Origin: Lota lota
Taxonomy: Eukaryota > Chordata > Actinopteri > Gadiformes > Lotidae
DNA length: 64,000 bases
Direction of reading: 5' to 3'
NCBI GenBank assembly: GCA_026745465.1
Contig: JACYXH010000179.1
Location: 1 to 64,000 of the forward strand
Shown: positions 1 to 10,425 of the stretch, one piece after another
Numbering within the stretch: position 1 is the stretch's first letter
How the letters are laid out: each line of letters begins with the position of its first letter
The notes under the pieces: generated by a model
Seen by the model: only the letters and a program-made list of their open reading frames with translations
What the model was told of the DNA's origin: nothing
Databases searched by the model: none
Position numbers and translations under genes: made by a program

Positions 1-390
1 ACAGACAGAGAGAGATTATTCAGTACAATACAGATTGAGAGAGAGAGAGATTATTCAGTGCAATACAGATTGAGAGAGAGAGAGAGATTATTTAATACAA
101 CAGATTGAGAGAGAGAAATTATTCAGTACAATACAGATTGAGAGATAGATTATTTAATACAATACAGATTGAGAGAGAGAGAGAGATTAGTCAGTGCAAT
201 ACAGATTGAGAGAGAGAGATAATTTAATACAATACAGATTGAGAGAGAGAGAGAGAGATTATTCAGTACAATACAGATTGAGAGAGAGAGATTATTCAGT
301 ACAATACAGATTGAGAGAGAGAGATTATTCAGTACAATACAGATTGAGAGAGAGAGATTATTCAGTACAATACAGATTGAGAATATAGCT
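1..390. repeat. Minisatellite with (GA)n tails
   Basis: About a dozen copies of a 30-40 bp unit of the form attattcagtacaatacag followed by a variable (GA)n run. The same unit appears in reverse orientation near 3630-3760, so this is the outer end of the left arm of the 1-3.8 kb inverted repeat. No gene is seen in it. Confidence 0.9.
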
Positions 391-734
391 ATTCTACTGA
401 ATACATATTGTAGAGAATGCTCCTTTTCCAATGAATGTCTCATTCTACTTTTGTAAATTTTATGTTATCTATTATGTTATCTAAATGACACTTCACACTT
501 CACATTGTCAATATTTTCTACTTCCTGTAGTCGTTTGTAATTTGATATCATTAAACGTGTATAAAGAACGAACAAGAGGAGAGGGGACAGAGAGATGGAG
601 AGAGAAATGAACTTTAACTGAACATTTAGATTGGAAGACACAGGCCCAATGCTGTTGACACAGAGACATCGATGACAGTCAGCTTCACTGTAGGAGAGAG
701 GGTATGATAGAGTGAGAGAGAGAAAGGGGGGAGA
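391..734 (-). repeat. TRIM 3'-flank module, distal part (inverted)
   Basis: On the minus strand this reads tgaagctgactgtcatcg, then a C/T-rich stretch, then a taaacgatatcaaattgcaa-like block. The same block recurs at 3298-3500, 10876-11060, 29040-29220, 31300-31490 and 48721-49530. In every case it follows the pyrimidine-rich tract downstream of a TRIM-type 3' UTR or minisatellite. Short open frames across it differ between copies, so I do not call a gene. Confidence 0.75.
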
Positions 735-932
735 GAGAATCACGAGAGTCAGGATTGCGGGAACGAAGATACTACCGGGTGGAGAGTAACAACGAACTGG
801 CGTCGGCTGCTAGGAAGCGCGGTGGAGAAATAGGGAGCGTAGATTGGTGATTGCTGGCAGTGTGTGTAAACAGAAGCACGTGGAGAAGTGGCAGCCGGCG
901 CCCGCTAGGTGGCGGCAGTGGACGGAGTGACA
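735..932 (-). mobile_element. Partial LTR (Ty3/gypsy-like), broken
   Basis: This matches the first ~200 bp of the solo LTR at 48772-49237, in reverse orientation, starting with TGTCAC at 932. It is a fragment of an old LTR. The same fragment lies in the opposite arm at 3020-3220, so the insertion is older than the inverted duplication. Confidence 0.7.
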
Positions 933-1270
933 CACAGGCCCAATGCTGTTGACACAGAGACATCGATGACAGTCAGCTTCACTGTAGGAGAGAGGGAGGG
1001 AGAGGGAGGGAGAGGGGAAGATGGAAGGTGGGAGAGAGAGAGGGAAAGGGAGGGGAAAATAGGTAAAGAAAGAGTAGAGACACTGAGAGGGAAGGAGAGA
1101 GGGAGGGAGGGAGTGAGAGGAAGGGAAGAGAATGAGGGAAGGAGGGAGAGAGAGCGAAGGAGAAGGTACCTATTCTACTGAATACATATTGTACTGAGAA
1201 TGTACCTATTCTACTGAGTAATTATTGTAGAGAATGTAACTATTCTACTGAGTAATTATTGTAGAGAATG
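933..1270 (-). repeat. Pyrimidine tract and 36-bp minisatellite (inverted)
   Basis: On the minus strand it holds a few copies of the gaatgtacctattctactg minisatellite (1165-1270) followed by a C/T-rich tract (980-1160). This is the usual order downstream of the TRIM 3' UTRs in this window. Confidence 0.8.
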
Positions 1271-1682
1271 TAAATATTCCACAGAAAATTACCCCATTCT
1301 ACCTTTTGTACATTTTTATTGAAATAAAAAAGTGTACAAACATTTGATGTCATTCATATTTCAGGAGTATAAACTAATATCCTAGTTTTGTTTAAGAAAC
1401 TAGAGATTTTTTCCATGCGCCTGCAAAAATTTCATATTGTTAAATGTATAAAAAACATTCAGCAGTAATCAGATATTGATCAATATAGTGTATGTAATCG
1501 AATCATGTATCATGGGTTATATTTTACAATAGTCAGGGTTATTTTCTGAATGAATTCCTTCTTGTCAAATGAAAGCAGTACAACATTAATGCAGTTCTCT
1601 CAGATCAACATAGTAGATTCCCATGCAGGAAACAACATTAGTGGTTTTGGTCGTTTGATTATTTTACTATCAAACAAAGGTC
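1271..1682 (-). other. TRIM 3' UTR (minus strand)
   Basis: Closely similar to the sequence following the stop codon of the TRIM gene at 61856-63440, including the caaacgaccaaaaccacta block next to the stop and a complementary AATAAA at 1315-1320. It belongs to the B30.2 fragment at 1683-2210. Confidence 0.85.
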
Positions 1683-2210
1683 TTAGTTTGTTTGATTGAC
1701 AGGTGAGATGATCAGGGGGGCAGAGTTTTTACCTTTATAAACATAGATCCCTGGACAGAGGAATGGATAGAGAGGCTCACTAAAGGTGCAGCCAGTAGCA
1801 GAGTAGATATGAACCCTGGCTTCCACATCATAGAAGGAGACCAGACCCTCATCATAATCAACAAACACCCCCACCTTCTGGAGCTCAGCTCTCAGAGGGA
1901 GAGAGACTTCAGGGTTACTTCTAAATATTAACCCTTCCTTGTTGAATAAAATAGTCCAGTAACCATTCTTAGGGATGGGTTTGATCCCACCGTTTCTGTT
2001 GATGGACTCTCTGGCCACTCCTAAACACCATTGAGTCTTGTCTTTAACCTGGACCTCAAAGTAAAATCTTCCTGAGGAGAAGCTCTGCCTCGTGAGAACA
2101 TTTAGCTTCTGTGTAAATCTCTTAGGGTTGTCTGGGAGTGTCTTCCATACACCTCCATGATGTACTTGTTTCCCATCCTCAGACAGGATGAGAGTGGGAT
2201 AAGCTGTATC
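1683..2210 (-). pseudogene. TRIM copy A: orphan PRY-SPRY (B30.2) exon fragment
   Basis: The fragment encodes the C-terminal B30.2 domain of a bloodthirsty/TRIM39-like E3 ligase, about 175 residues. It starts at DTAYPTLILSEDGKQ and shows the PRY block, the SPRY cores FYFEVQV and WCLGVA, the VGVFVDYDEGLVSFYD block and the VNQTN C-terminus. B30.2 domains in this family bind targets, while RING and B-box, absent here, give ligase activity. The reading frame is open to a TAA at 1683-1685, but the RING, B-box and coiled-coil parts are missing. At 2210 the coding sequence stops abruptly against an inverted copy of its own 3' UTR, so the 5' part was lost at the centre of an inverted duplication. No start codon or promoter is visible, so it is most likely a gene fragment. 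Confidence 0.85.
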
Positions 2211-2600
2211 AGATAATAAAATAATCAAACGACCAAAACCACTAATGTTGTTTCATGAATTATAATATCTACTACGTGAGATCTGACAGAACTGCATTAA
2301 TGTTGTACTGCTTTCATTTGACAAGAAGGAATTCATTCGGAAAAGAACCCTGACTATTGTAAAATATAACCCATGATACATGATTCGATTACGTATACTA
2401 TATTGATCAATATCTGATTACTGCTGAATGTTTTTTATACATTTAACAATATGAAATTTAGAAACATTTGCAGGTGCATGTTAAAAATCTCTAGTTTCTT
2501 AAACAAAACCAGGATATTAGTTTATACTCCTGAAATATGAATGACATCAAATGTTTGTACACTTTTTTATTTCAATAAAAATCTACAAAAGGTATAATGG
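2211..2600 (+). repeat. Orphan TRIM 3' UTR (inverted copy)
   Basis: A plus-strand copy of the TRIM 3' UTR (gtttgataataaaataatc onward, with AATAAA near 2575) that has no TRIM coding sequence upstream in its own orientation. It is the mirror of 1271-1682 and forms the right arm of the inverted repeat. Confidence 0.85.
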
Positions 2601-3019
2601 GGTAATTTTCTGTGGAATACTTACATTCTCTACAATTACTCAGTAGAATAGGTACATTCTCTGCAATATGTATTCAGTAGAATAGGTACATTCTCAGTAC
2701 AATATGTATTCAGTAGAATGGGTACATTCTCTACAATATGTATTCAGTAGAATAGGTACATTCTCAGTACAATATGTATTCAATAGAATAGGTACATTCT
2801 TCGCTCTCTCCCCCTCCTTCCCTCATTCTCTTCCCCTCCTCTCACTCCCTCCCTCTCTCCTTCCCTCTCAGTGTCTCTACTCTCTCTTTACCTCTTTTCC
2901 CCTCCCTTTTCCTCTCTCTCTCTCCCACCTTCCCTCTTCCCCCCTCCCTCTCCCTCCCTCTCTCCTACAGTGAAGCTGACTGTCATCGATGTCTCTGTGT
3001 CAACAGCATTGGGCCTGTG
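2600..3019 (+). repeat. 36-bp minisatellite and pyrimidine tract
   Basis: About five copies of tattcagtagaataggtaca (2640-2800) followed by a C/T-rich tract (2805-2970) and the tgaagctgactgtcatcg block. It mirrors 933-1270 plus the block beyond. Confidence 0.8.
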
Positions 3020-3220
3020 TGTCACTCCGTCCACTGCCGCCACCTAGCGGCCGCCGGCTGCCACTTCTCCACGTGCTTCTGTTTACACACACTGCCAGCA
3101 ATCACCAATCTACGCTCCCTATTTCTCCACCGCGCTTCCTAGCAGCCGGCGCCAGTTCGCTGTTACTCTCCACCCGGTAGTATCTTCGTTCCCGCAATCC
3201 TGACTCTACTGATTCTCTCT
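3020..3220 (+). mobile_element. Partial LTR (Ty3/gypsy-like), broken
   Basis: Starts TGTCACTCCG like the solo LTR at 48772 and follows it for about 200 bp before turning into C/T-rich DNA. It mirrors the fragment at 735-932. Confidence 0.7.
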
Positions 3221-3746
3221 CTACCCCTCTCTCTCTCCCACCTTCCCTTTCTCTCTCTCTATCCTCCCCTCTCTCCCTCTCCCTCCCTCTCTCCTACAGT
3301 GAAGCTGACTGTCATCGATGTCTCTGTGTCAACAGCATTGGACCTGTGTCTTCCAATCTAAATGTTCGGTTAAAGTTAATTTCTCTCTCCATCTCTCTGT
3401 CCGCTCTCCTCTTGTTCGTGGTTTTTATACGTTTAACGATATCAAGTTACAATCGACTACAGGAAGTAGAACATATTGACAATGTGAAGTGTTCATTTTG
3501 ATAAAGTAATAAAATGTTTGTAAACCTTTTTGATTTCAATTCAAATTTACAAAAGTAGAATGGGACATATTCAGTGGAAAAGGAGCATTCTCTACAATAT
3601 GTATTTAGTAGAATAGCTATATTCTCAATCTGTATTATACTCAATAATCTCTCTCTCTCTCAATCTGTATTGTACTGAATAATCTCTCTCTCTCAATCTG
3701 TATTGTACTGAATAATCTCTCTCTCAATCTGTATTGTACTGAATAA

Positions 3747-3824
<78 letters not shown>

Positions 3825-3825
3825 G
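3221..3825 (+). repeat. Second 3'-flank block with (TC)n
   Basis: A second copy of the pyrimidine tract and tgaagctgactgtcatcg block (3298). It is followed by a sequence at 3500-3625 that resembles the end of the TRIM 3' UTR, a GA/TC minisatellite (3630-3755) and a long (TC)n run (3750-3825). The module therefore contains an internal duplication. Confidence 0.75.
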
Positions 3826-4555
3826 GATGTCTTTGGTCAGACAGAAATGGAGAGAGACACAGAAGACATCAGCAGTCCCACTAGAGATGTGTTTCAAGAC
3901 ATTGTGTCAGCCCGGCTCCAGTGCAGCGGCCCAGACGGCCCAGGGGAGCGCTGGTAGACGGAGCAGACTGCCGCTCTCCCCCAGCTGGCCCCCGGGAGCG
4001 CATTAGCGCTGGCCCCGCTCAGCGCCGTGGGAAACACCTGCGACGGTGGAGGAGGAGGAGGAGGAGGAGGAGGAGGAACGCCAGCAGACACGGGACTCGG
4101 GGTGACTTGTTTTAAGGTTTGTCTGCCAAACGTGTAAACGGGCTGCGTGTGTGTGTCGTGTGTCGCAGAGCGGAGAACGCAGCCTAACGCCACGAACATC
4201 CAACAGCCTGGGGAGAGGATGCTCGCGGGTAGAGGACCGTTTCCCTCCTCCTCCCTAGAACCGGAGCCGCCCTGGGGAACGGACGTTGGAGCGCAGCTAC
4301 CCGGAACGAGAAGCTGGACCAACCCCTCGGAGGGGCAGTGACGCTACGCTGACGAGTGGCGTCTGGGCCTGTACTTCAACCCCCCACCCCCCCCACCCCC
4401 TCGGAGGAGACCGGCGTTACCGGGAACATCACCGGAGGTCTCTCCGTGGCTCACGGAGCCAGAACACTCTTTGTTTTCTGTTGGGCCCCTGACGTTTGTT
4501 CTTTTCTTTGAAGTAAAGCGCCATCACGGCTTCAATGCACCACTGACTTGTGTTC
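3826..4555. other. GC-rich unassigned region, possible lone exon at its start
   Basis: After the (TC)n run a CTGCAG acceptor-like site at 3829-3834 leads into a short frame that begins DVFGQTEMERDTEDISSP and runs about 45 codons to a stop near 3958. I do not recognise it and no partner exon is visible. The rest is GC-rich with a (GGA)n run at 4048-4078 and several overlapping short frames with biased composition. No gene can be supported. Confidence 0.3.
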
Positions 4556-4557
4556 AC

Positions 4558-4640
4558 TGGGGCAGGGGTCTGCAACCTGCACTCTCTAAAGAGCCGTTTG
4601 TGGTCCCTCTCCCACCAAATAAAACCTACTTGACCCCTAA
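4558..4640 (+). mobile_element. hAT-like DNA transposon end (remnant)
   Basis: The sequence CAGGGGTCTGCAACCTGC at 4563 followed by an AAAGAGCCG motif resembles the inverted-repeat end of many vertebrate hAT elements. No matching second end or transposase is seen nearby. Family assignment is from memory of the end motif only. Confidence 0.4.
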
Positions 4641-4794
4641 AATGAAGATAACACAGCGTACAACGTTTTATATTTAGTTATACTATATATTAAATAACTA
4701 ATAGCCTATAGTTTGTTGCTTTTATGACATTGGCAGTAGTAGGATGTGCCGTTTATTTTGGTCGACAAAACATTCAAACCCTTTTTTTAGCCCA

Positions 4795-5590
4795 CTACGT
4801 CGTCATTGGCCCTCCCCCGCCGAGGTCGCCGACCCCCGCCCGAGAGGACTGGCGCTGTTTCAGCTGGGACCCCCACTCATAGGGAGATACCGCCCCATCT
4901 TCCACCTGCTCTGGAGCCCTTAGCCGGGCCCCCGGCCCCCCGACCCCAGCTGAGGCCACGCGGCCGACTCCGTCCCACCCGCCTGTGGCGAGTCGTCCGG
5001 AGATGGCGACGGCCCCGGGGAGGGACGGTCCCACACCGCCGATGGGAGGGCCCCACCACACGGACTCCACGGGGCCTCCCCCAGGCCCCCCCCCCCCCCC
5101 AGGCCCCGTGACCGCCACTAAACAGTCTGCCCCCAGCCGGAGAGGCGGAGGGCTCCCCACTCACAGAGGTCTCTGACTTGGGGTGGGAGAGGGGGGGGGG
5201 GGGGGGGGGGGGACGGGCCCGGGCAGTTCACCACCGCCCAACTGCAGGACGACGCCCTGAAGCACGCCTGGAGCCACGTCCTCGCCCGTGACGGCCAGGC
5301 CCGGGAGTCGGTGAGTAACCTACCCCACCCCCATTCCAGCACCAGGCCGGGCTTGCTTTATCGGGTAGTAGGGGGGGGAGGGGGGGCAGTGACCAGCAGT
5401 TGGTGGTGCCCCGCCCCTACATGAGCAAAGTCCTTTACATTGCCCATTCCCATGTACTAGGGGCTCACCTAGGCCTGGACTAGACTAGGGACACAATCCT
5501 AGAGCGGGTTTACTGGCCCGGGGTTAAGAGGGACGTCACTCAGCACTGTCAGGCGTGTCCGGAGTGCCAGCGCACCGCCCCGAGATTTGT
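4795..5590 (+). mobile_element. Ty3/gypsy retroelement fragment (pol, integrase N-terminal region), broken
   Basis: The 3' portion (about 5390-5590) resembles the zinc-binding N-terminal part of a Ty3/gypsy integrase: it has the spaced H/H...C/C pattern around AHSHVLGAHLG, YWPGVKRDV and CPECQ. The stretch before it (from about 5215) resembles the linker between RNase H and integrase. 4795-5200 is GC-rich and may belong to the same element. No LTRs, gag or other pol parts are present. It is an old, incomplete fossil interrupted by a poly-G tract (about 5187-5212). Confidence 0.65.
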
Positions 5591-5747
5591 CAATTCTTTA
5601 TTGACAACTGTCAAAGGGATCAAACACAAAAAAGCCCAAGAGCTTGTTTCCATTGTGGTCCTTTTGGGTGGAAGTGTATGTTATGTCTGTGTGTTGATGA
5701 ATAGATATATTAAAGAATACTGTGTGTGTGTGTGTGTGTGTATGCGT

Positions 5748-5791
<44 letters not shown>

Positions 5792-6234
5792 ATGTGTGTG
5801 TGTGTGTGCACATGTGCCTATGTGAGCACGCAAGGGGAGACGGGATGGGACAGCAGAAAACAGTACATGTATGGTACAAAATATCATCCAATTCAATCAT
5901 TTAAACATGAGTCTATATACAGTGTACATCATAAAACCATAAATACACAAATGGCTATCCTATATAATTCATCCCAAAATTCATCAATTCATCAATCAGC
6001 CTGAAGAAAAGCATGTTCTCCAAATCAAGACAACATTACCCTAGCAATGCATAACAATTGACTCAAACTTACAGGATGAGTCTATAGGACCTACTACCAC
6101 TCAACCGACTCAGTAAATAAATATTAGGACCAGCTGCTTCTCAGCCTTAAGAAAAGTATTTTCTATAATATATCAATCAAAACTTATTTAAAAACAACAT
6201 TATTATTTCCAATATTATTTCCCTCTCAGCCAAC
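5591..6234. repeat. No gene; (TG)n tract at 5720-5815
   Basis: A compound (TG)n microsatellite dominates 5720-5815. The A/T-rich flanks (5590-5715 and 5830-6230) show no reading frame or recognisable repeat. Confidence 0.8.
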
Positions 6235-6345
6235 AGGGGATGCTGCAGCACCCTCAGCGCCATACGTCCTGCGCCTATGTGTGTCTGTATTCACTGTAAG
6301 TAGCTTTGGATGAACGCGTCTGAAAAATGACTCAATAGTAAGATA
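6235..6345 (+). mobile_element. SINE-like 3' tail (remnant)
   Basis: The sequence ctgtaagtagctttggatga followed by acgcgtctgaaaaatga matches the conserved 3' tail common to many teleost SINEs (usual form: ctttggataaaagcgtctgc). The tRNA-like head is not evident. Confidence 0.45.
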
Positions 6346-6491
6346 ATAGGCCGTTTATCAAAGCCATGTTGTAGTACTCTGTTATTGCATGTGGAGCCAC
6401 TATGGGGGCGGTGAATCCACCTCAGTGCAGTTCACCTTCTGGCCAATGTGATTAGGGTGAAGGAGACACATATATGTGTGTGTGTGTGTGT

Positions 6492-6567
<76 letters not shown>

Positions 6568-7982
6568 TGGGGGTGTTTGAAATGGCTAAAGAGCCTTTGG
6601 TGCTCAACACACACACCACAACAAGACATAATGAAAGGTTCATTCAAGTTAGGTTTATTAAACCGTGTTCATCCTTTCACCACAGTGACTGAATGATTCA
6701 GAGAATTGGAGACACACTTGTTGTCACTACACTGTGTCTTGAATTTTAACGGCATCAAGTTGGAGTTCAGCTTTGGGTGGGGTTGATATAATATAATCTA
6801 TCTGAGTGACTATGTTTGGGTGGGGTTGATATTTATGACTGACTGTGTGTTTGGGGTTGATAAGATATAATTTAACTGACCATGTTTTTAGGGGTGTTTT
6901 ACAAATGATTATATACAATTATGTTTATATTTATACTGTGCAATTGTCCTGTGTAATTATATTTATACTGAGCGAGTATCCTGTGAAAGGAGTATTCAGT
7001 GTACAATATGTTTATCTTTATTTTATTCTTTAATTTATTTTGTATTTGTATTTATCACTTTATCTCTCTTTTTGACTCTTGAGCTGCTGGAACAAGTGAA
7101 ATTCCCGTTTGTGGTTGTGTGTGTGTGTGTGTGGAGTATACGTAAACCCGTACTCCTTTTTATTTAGTTAATAATTGATTATTTTAATGACAGCTCTTAC
7201 TCAGGTCCTGGTCTGTGTCCTGGTTTGATCTGAGGTGTTTCTGACAGCGTGGATACTCTTCAAAAGATCTCTTTACTATGTTTGTTTGGTTTGTTGTCTT
7301 GTCTGTTTCCTGACTCTGAAAAGTCTTTAGTCGTTTTCTTCTCCTTCAAAGTTAAAGTGTTTCCTTAGCTTTTCTTCCGGTTATATTTTGATTAATTGGG
7401 AGTCACGTGATTCCACTTCAGACGATCCAAAGTACAGCAGAACTTTATAGCCTTGAAGTAACTTTAGTTCCACTGTTTTAACCTCGGACATCATTACTGC
7501 GACCTGGTGGTTTGTAGCTTTATATTGACTTCATCAAACCTTTGCTCTGTCTTATCTTATCACTTCATCAGTTAAGTTTGTGTTCTGGTGGAGGCCCAGC
7601 CCTGACGGAGACCTTAATAACACCATCATAAAGGTTTTAGACGTAGATAGTTGCTGTTCAAAGTCTCCTTCCTCATTTGATCTGTCTTTCACACGGTATT
7701 GCATGGATTCTTGGTAAAAGTAAAGAAACACTTCAGACATTGAAAACTTTAACCCTCTGAATACTGAATGAAATCCCGTTACAATGTTTGTACACTGATT
7801 TTAATAAAAGCCTAAAAGGTTTGTGTGGTGTGTGTTTGTGTACTGAATACCTGCCTGTAAAGGATGTAACAAGTGGAAGAAACACAAGAATTAAACCCAA
7901 CCAGATGAATCATTGAAGAGAAATGAAAAAAATAACTGTGCTATTACAGAAACATAACCCATTATAAATGATTGCATAATAC

Positions 7983-8021
<39 letters not shown>

Positions 8022-8080
8022 CATATATAGACACAAACACATAAGCGCACAACCACAGTCAGAGTGGGAAGTTGAACGAT
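6346..8080. repeat. No gene; (TG)n, decayed ~60-bp repeats and (TA)n
   Basis: (TG)n at 6471-6567. Three decayed copies of a ggggttgata-containing unit lie at 6770-6900, and (TA)n at 7981-8030. Between them are A/T-rich sequences without coding features. AATAAA is seen at 7801 but with no transcript attached to it. Confidence 0.7.
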
Positions 8081-8084
8081 GGTG

Positions 8085-8190
8085 AAAAGTCTGTCCATGG
8101 GGGAGGAGCCAGGAGTTAGAGGCGGAGCCAATGGTTAGGGGAGGAGCCAGGACTTAGGGGAGGAGCCAGGAGTTAGGGGAGTAGAGGAGA
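8085..8190 (+). repeat. ~21-bp repeats ahead of TRIM copy B
   Basis: Four to five copies of ggggaggagccaggagttag. A related inverted stretch (cctaactcctggctcc) lies at 57990-58030, upstream of TRIM copy D, so the repeat belongs to the shared TRIM 5' flank. The GGAGG/GGCGGAGCC cores could be GC-box-like sites, which is an inference. Confidence 0.7.
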
Positions 8191-8204
8191 GGACGTGTTG
8201 TTCA

Positions 8205-8217
8205 GGAAACGAAACTT
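8205..8217 (+). promoter_or_regulatory. ISRE/IRF-like element upstream of TRIM copy B
   Basis: GGAAACGAAACTT contains the IRF core AANNGAAA. The equivalent site is GGAAATGAAACTT at 57950-57962 (minus, copy D) and GGAAACGGAAATT at 59957-59969 (copy E). The position, roughly 100 bp before the end of the non-coding first exon, is the same in copies B and D. Interferon control is an inference. Confidence 0.5.
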
Positions 8218-8317
8218 AACGTTCATAGAAACCAGATGTGGAAGCAGTTCTCTCTTTCAGGAGGAATATAAAACACATTTTGGGACCACTAGTCTGACAG
8301 ACAGCAACCACAACAAG
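8218..8317 (+). other. Probable non-coding first exon of TRIM copy B
   Basis: Ends at a clear donor (caacaag|gtgagt, 8317/8318). A closely similar sequence with the same donor lies at 57841-57940 on the minus strand. The exon 5' end is not fixed. The intron (8318-8415) ends in tgtctag, two bases before the ATG at 8418. Confidence 0.6.
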
Positions 8318-8417
8318 GTGAGTAAAAAACAACAACTTTGGAACTTCTCTTCCCGTTATGGAATTAGAAAAAGAATGGAATTGCTCAATACTTAAACCTT
8401 GTCGTCTGTGTCTAGGA

Positions 8418-10045
8418 ATGGCCTCTGCTACTTCCTGGTCTGAAGAGAACTTTTCATGTTCCATCTGTCTGGATGTGTTCAACAGCCCAGTCACCACACC
8501 ATGTGGACACAACTTCTGTAGAACCTGTATTACAAAGTTCTGGGATGGCCAACTCCAGTACAAATGTCCTGTTTGCAACAAGCTGTTCCAGACAAGACCT
8601 GATTTACAGGTCAATACCTTCATATCAGAGATGGTTGATCAGTTTAGAAATTCTGTACGAGTCAAAGGGCAGCCTTGTGTTGAACCAGGAGAAGTTCCCT
8701 GTGACGTCTGTACTGGGACCCAGCTGAAGGCTGTGAAGTCCTGCCTAGTGTGTTTTACCTCTTACTGCCAAACCCACCTGGAGCCTCATCAGAGAGTCGC
8801 AGGCCTGAAGAAACATTGGCTTGTCGAGCCTATGGACCGTCTGGAAGACAGGATGTGTAAGAAACACGACAGACTTCTGGAGCTCTTCTGCCAGACTGAA
8901 CAGGTGTGTGTGTGTGTCAGTTCTGCACAGAGACAGACCACAAGTCCCATCCTGTTGTGTCTCTAAAAGAGGAATATGAAGTGAAGATGGCCCTGCTGGG
9001 GAAGATGGAGTCTGAAGTTCAGCAGATGATCCAGGTGAGAAAACTAAAGATTAAGGAGATCAAATACACAGTAGAATTGAGCAAGAAAGACGCAGACAGA
9101 GAGATAGCCGATAGTATGAAGGTCCTCACTGCTCTGATGCGCCGCATTGCAAAGTGGCAGGATGAGTTTAATCAAATGGTTAAAGAGAAACTGAAATCCA
9201 CAGAGAAAGAAGCTGAAGACCTCCTCAAAAGGCTGGAGCAGGAAATAGAAGATCTGACCAATAGAAGCACAGAGGTGAAGCAGCTCTCACACACTGAAGA
9301 CCACCTCCACCTCCTTCAGACCTTCAGATCCCTGAAGAATCCTCCACCTACCAGGGACTGGACAACGGTGGAGGTCCGTCCTCCGTCATACATAGGGACC
9401 TTGTGGAGATCCCTGGATCAGCTGGAGGAGACACTGAACATGGAGATGAAGAAGTTGATTGAGGATGCTGAACTGAAGAGGGTCCAGCAGTATGAAGTAG
9501 ATGTGACTCTGGATCCTGATACAGCTCATCCCAAGCTCATCCTGTCTGAGGATGGGAAACAAGTACATTATGGAAGAGTAGTGAAGGAACTCCCAGACAA
9601 CCCTAAGAGATTTACACAGTGTATATATGTTGTCACGAGGCAGAGCTTCTCCTCAGGAAGATTTTACTTTGAGGTCCAGGTTAAAAACAAGTCTCAATGG
9701 TGTTTAGGAGTGGCTAGAGAGTCCATAGACAGAAATGGTCAGATCATATTGACCCCTGAGAATGGTTACTGGACTCTTTACTTAGACAACGATAAGTTGG
9801 TTTTTAAAGATAACCCTGCTGTCCGTCTCCCTCTTAGAGCTGAGCTCCAGAAGGTGGGGGTGTTTGTTGATTATGATGAGGGTCTTGTCTCCTTCTATGA
9901 TGTGGAAGCCAGGGTTCATATCTACTCTGCTACTGGCTGCACCTTTACTGAGCCTCTCTATCCATTCCTCTTCCCATGTGTCAATATAATGCGTGATAGA
10001 AACTCTGCCCTCCTGATCATCTCACCTGTCAATCATACAGACTAG
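8418..10045 (+). pseudogene. TRIM copy B: bloodthirsty/TRIM39-like E3 ligase, frameshifted in B-box 2
   Basis: The single coding exon encodes a complete RING - B-box - coiled coil - B30.2 protein if the frame were continuous (about 541 residues, the family's normal length). It starts MASATSWSEENFSC. The RING reads CSICLDVF, CGHNFCRTC and YKCPVC; then come a first Cys-rich B-box (CDVC...CLVC) and B-box 2 (CKKHDRLLELFC...). The coiled coil spans about residues 185-300, followed by PRY (LILSEDGKQVHYG) and SPRY (FYFEVQV, WCLGVA, VGVFVDYDEG). The start was chosen because it follows a splice acceptor at 8411-8415 shared with copies C, D and E; the upstream in-frame ATG at 8358 lies in the intron. 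A 14-nt GT run (8904-8917), 12 nt in copies C and E, shifts the frame by two, so translation stops at 8964-8966 after RING plus B-box 1 (182 residues). Relatives act as cytoplasmic antiviral ubiquitin ligases. Pseudogene, polymorphic allele or assembly error all remain possible. Confidence 0.85.
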
Positions 10046-10425
10046 GACCTTTGTTTGATAATAAAATAATCAAACGACCAAAACCACTTATGTTGTTTCC
10101 TGAATGTGAGATCAGAGAGAACTGCATTAATGTTGTGCTGCTGTCATTTAACAAGGAGGAATTAAGTAGGAAAAGAACCCTGATTTATAAAATATAACCC
10201 ATGATACAGGATTAGATTACATATTCTATAATAATCAATGTCTGATTACTGCTGAATGTTTTGTATACATTTAACAATATGAAATTGTAAACGTTTGCAG
10301 CAAGTAGAAAATATAAAAAAATTCTTAGTTTATATTTCTGAATTATGAATGACAACATAATCAACTGTTTTTACACTTTCTACTTCAATAAAAGTATACA
10401 AAAAGTAAAATGGGGTCATTTTCTG
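10046..10425 (+). other. 3' UTR of TRIM copy B
   Basis: Similar to the 3' UTRs at 63441-63840 and (inverted) 1271-1682. AATAAA occurs at about 10386, ahead of the aaaagtaaaatggggtca block that ends the conserved part. Confidence 0.8.

Noticed and set aside
4003-5164. Several overlapping Pro/Arg/Gly-rich frames
   Set aside because: GC-rich composition opens frames on both strands; no domain, splice site or conservation supports them.
8358-8417. Upstream in-frame ATG of TRIM copy B adding 20 residues
   Set aside because: The stretch lies in the intron between the gtgagt donor at 8318 and the tctag acceptor at 8411; all copies start at the codon just after the acceptor.
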